From: JBFMDN01 sp040753915
Lineage (GTDB): Bacteria; Desulfobacterota; Desulfomonilia; Desulfomonilales; Desulfomonilaceae
DNA length: 64,000 nt
Assembly (NCBI GenBank): GCA_040753915.1
Contig: JBFMDN010000015.1
Location: 30,833 to 94,832, forward strand
Direction: 5' to 3'
Shown: in pieces, positions 58,752 to 64,000 of the stretch
Numbering within the stretch: position 1 is the stretch's first letter
Layout of the letters: each line of letters starts with the position of its first letter
Program-made: the position numbers and the translations under genes
The notes under the pieces: model-generated
Told to the model about the DNA's origin: nothing
Database searches by the model: none
What the model saw: the letters and a program-made list of their open reading frames with translations, nothing else

Positions 58752-60053
58752 TCAGCCGGCTGCTCGCAGCGCTTGGTCAAGATCCTCAATGATATCTTCT
58801 ACATCTTCTATGCCTACGGACAGGCGGATGAGCTCGGGTGACAAACCTGCTGCACGCTGTTGTTCCACGGTCAACTGAGAGTGGGTAGTGCTCACAGGAT
58901 GGATCGCCAGGCTCTTGGCATCTCCCACATTGGCCAAGTGTGAGAACAGGCGTAAGTTACCGATAACGCGTTCCGCCACAGCAGCGTCTCCTTTCACACC
59001 GAACACGACCATTCCACCGGCCATACCCTTTCGGAAATACTTCTGTGCAAGGCGGTATGAAGGGTCCGAAGGCAGCCCGGGATACCTAACCCACGCTACA
59101 CGATCGTGCCCATCGAGAAACTGTGCGACGGCAAGAGCATTGGAGGAATGGCGCTCCATGCGCAATCCGAGTGTCTCCAGGCCCTGGATAAAGATCCACG
59201 AATTGTCCGGACTGATGCATGGGCCCAAGTTGCGCAATGGTACAAGACGCATCCTGAGAATGTATGCCATGGATTGAAGATCACCCAGGTCATGGGCGAA
59301 TCGCAAGCCCTCATACGAGGCCTCCGGTTCGTTAAGCAGGCGGAATTTGGGATCGGTCCAGTCGAATTTCCCGCTGTCCACCACAATGCCGCCGACTGCG
59401 GTACCATGCCCTCCTATCCACTTGGTCAAGGAATGGACCACGATGTCGCCGCCGTGTTCAATGGGCCTGAACAGGTATGGCGTGGTGAACGTGGAGTCAA
59501 CGATGAGAGGAACGTGCGCTTCCCGAGCCACTCCAGCTATCTGCTCGAAATCCGGTACCCCAAGGAGCGGATTGCCGATCGACTCGACGAATATGGCTCT
59601 CGTCCTGTCAGTCAAAGCCTCCCGGAACATCTCCGGTCGCTTGTAATCCGCGAATCGGACCGTGATGCCAAAGAGCGGGAGAATGTCGTTGAACATGGTG
59701 TAGGTCCCGCCATAGAGATTTCCGGCTGAGACGAGCTCGTTCCCCTGTTCCATGATGGTGGCGATAGCGGAAAAAATCGCGCTGGTCCCGGAGGCAAAGG
59801 CAAGGGCTCCCACTCCGCCTTCCAAACGAGCGATTCTTTGCTCCAACACATCGGTAGTCGGATTCATCAGCCTGGTATAGATGTTGCCTGCTTCTTTGAG
59901 AGCGAACAAATCAGCAGCATGCTTCGCGTCTCTGAACACGTACGAAGAGGTACGGTGGATCGGCACTGCGCGAGCAAGAGTCGTCGGGTCGGGCTTCTGA
60001 CCCGCATGCACAGCCAGAGTGTTGAACCGATAATTCTGCTCGGAGTGTTTCAA
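58752..60053 (-). CDS. metY: O-acetylhomoserine sulfhydrylase (Cys/Met PLP family)
   Basis: Makes homocysteine from O-acetylhomoserine and sulfide (direct sulfhydrylation), suited to a sulfide-rich anaerobe. 433 aa. The PLP lysine is in HSLTKWIGGHGTAVGG; LAVHAGQKPDP at the start and PGLPSDPSYRLAQKYF near the end are family markers. TTG start at 60053 with AGGAGG 8 bases upstream. The asparagine synthetase gene lies 105 bases upstream on the same strand. Confidence 0.93.
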   Translation of the reverse strand: MKHSEQNYRFNTLAVHAGQKPDPTTLARAVPIHRTSSYVFRDAKHAADLFALKEAGNIYTRLMNPTTDVLEQRIARLEGGVGALAFASGTSAIFSAIATIMEQGNELVSAGNLYGGTYTMFNDILPLFGITVRFADYKRPEMFREALTDRTRAIFVESIGNPLLGVPDFEQIAGVAREAHVPLIVDSTFTTPYLFRPIEHGGDIVVHSLTKWIGGHGTAVGGIVVDSGKFDWTDPKFRLLNEPEASYEGLRFAHDLGDLQSMAYILRMRLVPLRNLGPCISPDNSWIFIQGLETLGLRMERHSSNALAVAQFLDGHDRVAWVRYPGLPSDPSYRLAQKYFRKGMAGGMVVFGVKGDAAVAERVIGNLRLFSHLANVGDAKSLAIHPVSTTHSQLTVEQQRAAGLSPELIRLSVGIEDVEDIIEDLDQALRAAG

Positions 60054-60157
60054 GAGCCATTCCTCCTAGTTTCCGGGGAGACGTTCGTCCAGTTTCTTGA
60101 GTACACCACTATGAATCCGTTGGCAACATTTCGCTGTAAAGGACCACTGGCTTCGTT

Positions 60158-62053
60158 TTACGAAGCCTTCCGCCCACTGTCTTCCAGCCAGCACAGGAGC
60201 GAGAAAATTGTCCAGATTTGCCTGTTGTTATCCTTCACTCCAGAGAGGTGCTCTTCCAACTGCCGACGGCAGTACTTCGGATCAAGAATTCCTGTGGAGC
60301 GTATCCTCGATTCGGAAAAGAAATCCATCAGAAGGGGCTTGAGCTCGTCCTTGATCCAGTAGGGAAGGGGGGGCGTGAATCCCTTCTTTTTCCCCTTTCT
60401 GATCTGTCTGGGAAGCAGGCTCCGTACGGCCTTTCTGAGGAGGCGCTTGGTCTGAAGGCCCCTCGATTTTATGTGCGGTGGAATGAGTGCCAGCCTTTCT
60501 ACTAATTCTTTGTCGAGAAGCGGTACCCGGGCCTCAAGCCCGTGGGCCATTGTCATGCGATCCACTTTTGTCAGGTTGTCATCCAGAAGAAAGGTCTTAG
60601 CATCCACGTAGAGGAGCCGGTTGAGGGGGTGAGCGTGGCGCGCCGTTCGGAAGTATCCGGCGAAGACCTCAAAGCTATCTCTCAGGCCGTTCTTGAGAAG
60701 GTCTCCCGTGCACAGGGCTTTCTTTTCCTCCTCGTTAAACACTACCTTCCACCAGTAGTGGGCCTGCTCGAAGGGGAGGTCCACGCCGCTGACGAACCGC
60801 TTGGCCTTGTAGTCGAAGCTGATCCTTTCCATCGACGTGGGCAGAGCCATGACCAGCGGATTAAGAATACCATGCCTGATCCATCGAGGAATCAGGCGGA
60901 CCAATGTGCTTACCCGATATGCCACGTGTGTAGGATACCCTGCGAAGAGCTCATCCCCTCCATCCCCGGTGAGAACTACCTTCACGTGCTCGGATGCCAT
61001 CCGGGAAACGAGAAAGGTAGGGATGCAGGAATAGTCTGAAAACGGCTCGTCGAACAGCTTGAGCAGGGCTGGAATAGATTCCACCATATCCGGTCTGACA
61101 GTCTGCTCCATGTGCTTTGTACCGAGCGTATTGGCAACCAGCCTTGCCTCTCTGGATTCGTCGTATGACACATGGTCGAACCCTACAGTAAAGGTCCGCA
61201 AGGGCATGTTGAGCTTGCGTGCCATGACCGCTGCAACAGTCGTTGAATCCAAACCGCCGCTCAGAAGTGCCCCCACTTCCACGTCCGCTATCATGTGCCT
61301 GCGGATGGCTCTCTCGAGCAGGTGAAGAAGCTCTTCCTCGTATCCCGTCTTGGCCGAGGGCTCCTCGCCCTCTCTCGGAAGAGGAATATCCCAGTACTGT
61401 TGTATCTTCATCCCGTCCCACGAGCACGTGAGGATGCATCCAGGGGGGAGCTTCCGTATGGCGGCAAATGCTGTGGCTGGGGACGGGACGTACATTAGAG
61501 AGAGGTAATCATACAATGCTTGGTAATCCGGTTCACGCGAAACGGGACCGGCAAGTATTGCTTTGATTTCACTGGCGAACATCAATCGACAGGAAGGCTG
61601 GTGTGCATAGAAGAGCGGTTTGATGCCCAGTCGATCCCGCGCGAGCAGGAGGCGACGCTCCTTCGAATCCCAAAGCGCGAAGGCGAACATTCCATTGAGC
61701 CGATCGACACAGGCCAGTCCACATTCTTCATACAGATGAACAATGACTTCCGTGTCCGACCGGCTTGCAAATGTGTGTCCCGTGGCTTGGAGCTCCTCCA
61801 TGAGCTCCGGATAGTTATAGATCTCACCGTTGAAGACGATCCAGATCGATCCATCCTCGTTGCTCAGCGGCTGATGGCCGCCTGCAAGATCTATTATGCT
61901 CAGTCTCCTCATAGCGAGGCCCACCGGTCCCTGGACGTACAAGCCGCTGTCATCGGGGCCGCGATGGACCAGTGTCTCGTTCATCCGCTCCAGAATAGCC
62001 GGATCCGCTTCGGCTCCAGGATCCAGCTCAATAATTCCGCATATTCCACACAT
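60158..62053 (-). CDS. asnB: Asparagine synthase (glutamine-hydrolysing) family protein
   Basis: 631 aa. N-terminal glutaminase with Cys2 (MCGICGIIELD) after Met removal, then a PP-loop ATPase domain with GALLSGGLDSTTVAAVMA. The length and layout match the AsnB type of surface-polysaccharide loci as well as housekeeping enzymes. ATG 62053 is fixed by the catalytic Cys. It lies 217 bases downstream of a GT2 glycosyltransferase, so it may amidate a sugar or a lipid-linked product rather than free aspartate. Confidence 0.9.
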   Translation of the reverse strand: MCGICGIIELDPGAEADPAILERMNETLVHRGPDDSGLYVQGPVGLAMRRLSIIDLAGGHQPLSNEDGSIWIVFNGEIYNYPELMEELQATGHTFASRSDTEVIVHLYEECGLACVDRLNGMFAFALWDSKERRLLLARDRLGIKPLFYAHQPSCRLMFASEIKAILAGPVSREPDYQALYDYLSLMYVPSPATAFAAIRKLPPGCILTCSWDGMKIQQYWDIPLPREGEEPSAKTGYEEELLHLLERAIRRHMIADVEVGALLSGGLDSTTVAAVMARKLNMPLRTFTVGFDHVSYDESREARLVANTLGTKHMEQTVRPDMVESIPALLKLFDEPFSDYSCIPTFLVSRMASEHVKVVLTGDGGDELFAGYPTHVAYRVSTLVRLIPRWIRHGILNPLVMALPTSMERISFDYKAKRFVSGVDLPFEQAHYWWKVVFNEEEKKALCTGDLLKNGLRDSFEVFAGYFRTARHAHPLNRLLYVDAKTFLLDDNLTKVDRMTMAHGLEARVPLLDKELVERLALIPPHIKSRGLQTKRLLRKAVRSLLPRQIRKGKKKGFTPPLPYWIKDELKPLLMDFFSESRIRSTGILDPKYCRRQLEEHLSGVKDNNRQIWTIFSLLCWLEDSGRKAS

Positions 62054-62270
62054 GGGTTCGCCACTCGAGCATCAATTCGATGTGGACAGGTTTATGTCTG
62101 CCGGCCAATAAGGGAGTGCGGGGGGCCAGCGACGGTCTGTCGGTCTCGGGCTCCACGATGATTCGCTTACGCTCGCATATCCTCTTGTCCACATACAATA
62201 TACCATGCTTCTGACCGATCCGGCCGACGACAAAGCTTCGTTGTGGCTCGGATATGGTCTGGGCAATCCA

Positions 62271-63176
62271 TTAATCTCTCTCTCGGAGGCGCAGAGTGGC
62301 AAATTGATCGAGAATGAGCCCAAAGAAGATGATGTTCGTCCCGCCCGCGAGGAATAAGACCACACCTCCCGAGAATTGGGCGAACAGAAGGAGATTCCGA
62401 ATCGTCAGCAGTATCCCCACAAGCACGAGGCTCAGTCCCACTGGAAAGAAAATCTTATTGGGATTGGCCATGGTAATGATGCGCAGGATGAACATGACAA
62501 ATCTGAATCCATCCTTAAACGGATGGAGCTTGCTCTCTGACTGCGGAGGGCGCCGCCTCACCTCTATCGGAAGGAATCCGACATTGTACCCCGCTGTGAT
62601 GAAGCACAAGGTGCTGGTGGAAGGGAACGAATAACCGTTAGGGTACACATGCAAGAATTTCCTGGCCACCTCATGGCGGAAGGCACGGAAACCTGAGGTC
62701 AGATCCGGAATCTCTTGCTCTGCGAGAAACGACGCCAGCTTGCGGAGAAGGATGTTCCCTGCGTTTCGGATTGGGGAGCTTTCCCCGAAAGAGAAAGATC
62801 TAGTCCCCACCACGAGGTCGAAATCTCGCAACCGCTCCAAGAGGCGTGGCAGATCTGCGGCGTTATGCTGGCCGTCTCCGTCCATGATTGCCACGATCCC
62901 CCCGGCGACGGCTCTCAGAGCGGTCTTAACCGCTGCACCATTCCCCTTGTTCAGAGGATGGGAGATCACGTCTGCTCCTGCTTCTCGCGCGACCCGGGGT
63001 GTGGAATCGGTGGAGCCGTCATCGATGACGAGCACTCGAGCCTCCGGAACATGCTTTCTGACTGCGAGGACTACTTCTCCGACAGTAGTCTCTTCGTTAT
63101 ACGCAGGAATCACCACCGTAACGGGCTCTCCTGATGTGCTCTGTGTCGCGGGCATTGTCACGAGCTTGTCGTCCAT
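62271..63176 (-). CDS. GT2 polyprenyl-phosphate glycosyltransferase (DPM1/GtrB-like)
   Basis: 301 aa. Catalytic domain with VVIPAYNEETTVGEVVLA, DDGSTDST and the metal-binding MDGDGQH; two C-terminal membrane helices (FFPVGLSLVLVGILLTI and GGVVLFLAGGTNIIFFGLIL). Family members attach a sugar to polyprenyl phosphate for surface glycosylation. ATG 63176 has AAAGGACTC upstream. Gene order GT2-asnB-metY on the minus strand. Confidence 0.87.
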   Translation of the reverse strand: MDDKLVTMPATQSTSGEPVTVVIPAYNEETTVGEVVLAVRKHVPEARVLVIDDGSTDSTPRVAREAGADVISHPLNKGNGAAVKTALRAVAGGIVAIMDGDGQHNAADLPRLLERLRDFDLVVGTRSFSFGESSPIRNAGNILLRKLASFLAEQEIPDLTSGFRAFRHEVARKFLHVYPNGYSFPSTSTLCFITAGYNVGFLPIEVRRRPPQSESKLHPFKDGFRFVMFILRIITMANPNKIFFPVGLSLVLVGILLTIRNLLLFAQFSGGVVLFLAGGTNIIFFGLILDQFATLRLRERD

Positions 63177-63322
63177 GAGTCCTTTCTGGGGCCTCTGGTC
63201 TGAAAATGATTCGAGATGCAATACCACCAACCACGGCAGGTGTCAAAACCTAAGTTGTCGACGGCACAAATACGGTACCGTATCCGCACCACGGTATACG
63301 TGGTGAGCGCTTCGTTGGCACT

Positions 63323-63373
63323 GTAGGGGCGGGCCTCGTGCCCGCCCTGGGCACCCACAAGGGGTGCCCCTAC
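63323..63373. repeat. GTAGGGGC...GCCCCTAC palindromic repeat
   Basis: Ends GTAGGGGC and GCCCCTAC pair; inside are two smaller hairpins, GGGCCTCGTGCCC and GCACCCACAAGGGGTGC. The form is that of small widespread REP-like elements. Confidence 0.7.
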
Positions 63374-63382
63374 GTCGTGGCA

Positions 63383-63420
63383 GATTACGTGACCGTATTT
63401 AGGAAATGGAGCACTAAGTG
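63383..63420 (+). repeat. Dispersed intergenic repeat, copy 4
   Basis: ATTACGTGACCGTATTTAGG then AAATGGAGCACTAAGTG; the longest and clearest copy. Confidence 0.6.
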
Positions 63421-63683
63421 AGACTCTCGATAGGGGGGGTACCGCTAACTCCACGAGGGAATGCACCCGCAGGTCGGCGCGTCCGACAAAGGAGACAAGT
63501 TGACGCAGAAGGGGTTGAAGATCCAGTCACATTGAGTAGGACGGCTCAGCGAGAAAGGAAGACAGCAAGAAGAAAGACCGGACTCCAGTCGCCTCTTACC
63601 TGTTTGTGGTTGCCGTCACCTATGGATAGCGTGGTAAGATCAGCGTCGCGTGGCCGGATGATAGGGCAATGCTGGAGAGCGCC

Positions 63684-63708
63684 CACAGCACCCACGAGGG
63701 GTGCTGTG
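63684..63708. repeat. Perfect hairpin sharing a module with the 63323 repeat
   Basis: CACAGCACCC pairs with GGGTGCTGTG around ACGAG. The core GCACCCACGAGGGGTGC differs by one base from the right half of the repeat at 63323. Confidence 0.6.
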
Positions 63709-64000
63709 AGTCCAGGCAAGGGGACTCCCCTGCCTCCCCGGCTCTAATCGAGCGGCTTGAACGCGACAAACTGCACAAGGCCGGGGGACATAGGCTTGCG
63801 CTTCGACCGCGCGTGAAAGTAATCACGCCTCTTAGATGGTTTTCAGATCATGACGGAAATTCAATACACCGTTGATTCGTAACCGTTCAGCGGGAAGCCT
63901 AAACGAGAGAGGGAGCAGGTAGTCCGTTGCGGTATGCAATGACGGATTCGAGAAGAAAGTGGAAAGGGTTCCTTCCCTGAAGGATGCAGGATCTTTCGGC

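Larger units (their letters stand above)
63177..64000. other. Non-coding, palindrome-rich intergenic region
   Basis: No gene is supported in the last 824 bases. It holds two or more copies of the dispersed repeat (63268-63283, 63383-63420, weak 63874-63899), one GGGGC...GCCCC palindromic element (63323-63373) and further hairpins (63684-63708, 63713-63734). Confidence 0.6.

Noticed and set aside
63320..63740. CRISPR array in the palindromic region
   Set aside because: Repeats are irregularly spaced and of several kinds, with no uniform spacers and no cas genes.

Overview
The window looks like a chromosomal segment from a strictly anaerobic, Gram-negative bacterium of the Desulfobacterota (Desulfomonile/Syntrophus-like). 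This is inferred from gene content: a 4-hydroxybenzoyl-CoA reductase-type molybdoenzyme with the [4Fe-4S] insertion found only in that enzyme type, several CoA ligases and transferases, a methylmalonyl-CoA-mutase-like protein, an Nfn-type electron-bifurcating transhydrogenase, a CooC-type maturation ATPase beside folD, and a HesB-like protein read through an in-frame UGA (selenocysteine). There are no phage, IS or CRISPR elements. One tRNA (Lys, anticodon CUU) is present.

Layout. 0-6.5 kb: an initiating sugar transferase, GDP-mannose dehydratase, a FecCD/FecE-type importer lacking a binding protein, tRNA-Lys and a methyltransferase. 6.6-11.3 kb: an RRM RNA-binding protein with a long leader, an Fsr-like MFS exporter, a VKOR-DsbA fusion and an exported protein. 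11.5-19.8 kb (minus strand): a GT-C/TPR membrane protein; the run serA-DUF3786-cooC-like-folD; and a MerR-ParA fusion overlapping a proline-rich tail-anchored protein. 20-23.5 kb (plus): coaE, small membrane proteins, a cupin and a methyltransferase. 24.2-30.4 kb (minus): hcrB-hcrC-hcrA plus an acyl-CoA ligase. 30.7-35.1 kb (plus, divergent): CaiB-family CoA-transferase, divergent acyl-CoA mutase, PaaK-like ligase. 35.2-36.6 kb (minus): thioredoxin-like protein and a 21-residue lipopeptide, then the HesB-like selenoprotein and an FmdB zinc ribbon. 37-46 kb: exported and sensor-like proteins, a radical SAM protein, proS and an SGNH-TPR protein. 46-49.4 kb: nfnAB and small envelope proteins. 49.5-53.8 kb (minus): pspA, a two-module AAA+ ATPase, tsaD, hpt. 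54-58 kb: HAD phosphatase, a cereblon-like CULT protein overlapping a TrkA-N K+ channel gene, and a membrane-anchored glutamine-amidotransferase-like protein. 58.7-63.2 kb (minus): metY, asnB and a GT2 glycosyltransferase. The last 800 bases are a non-coding, palindrome-rich repeat area.

Working together. The 24-35 kb block is a plausible catabolic island: ligases and a CoA-transferase make CoA thioesters, the reductase removes the para-hydroxyl of 4-hydroxybenzoyl-CoA, and the mutase would rearrange a carbon skeleton. Nfn balances ferredoxin, NADH and NADPH. The least explained assemblies are the PspA/AAA+ pair (ESCRT-III/Vps4-like in logic), the MerR-ParA with its tail-anchored partner, the CULT-K+ channel pair, the selenocysteine HesB/FmdB pair, and a small envelope domain seen twice in one protein and once in another. 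Intergenic regions carry a dispersed ~34-bp repeat.
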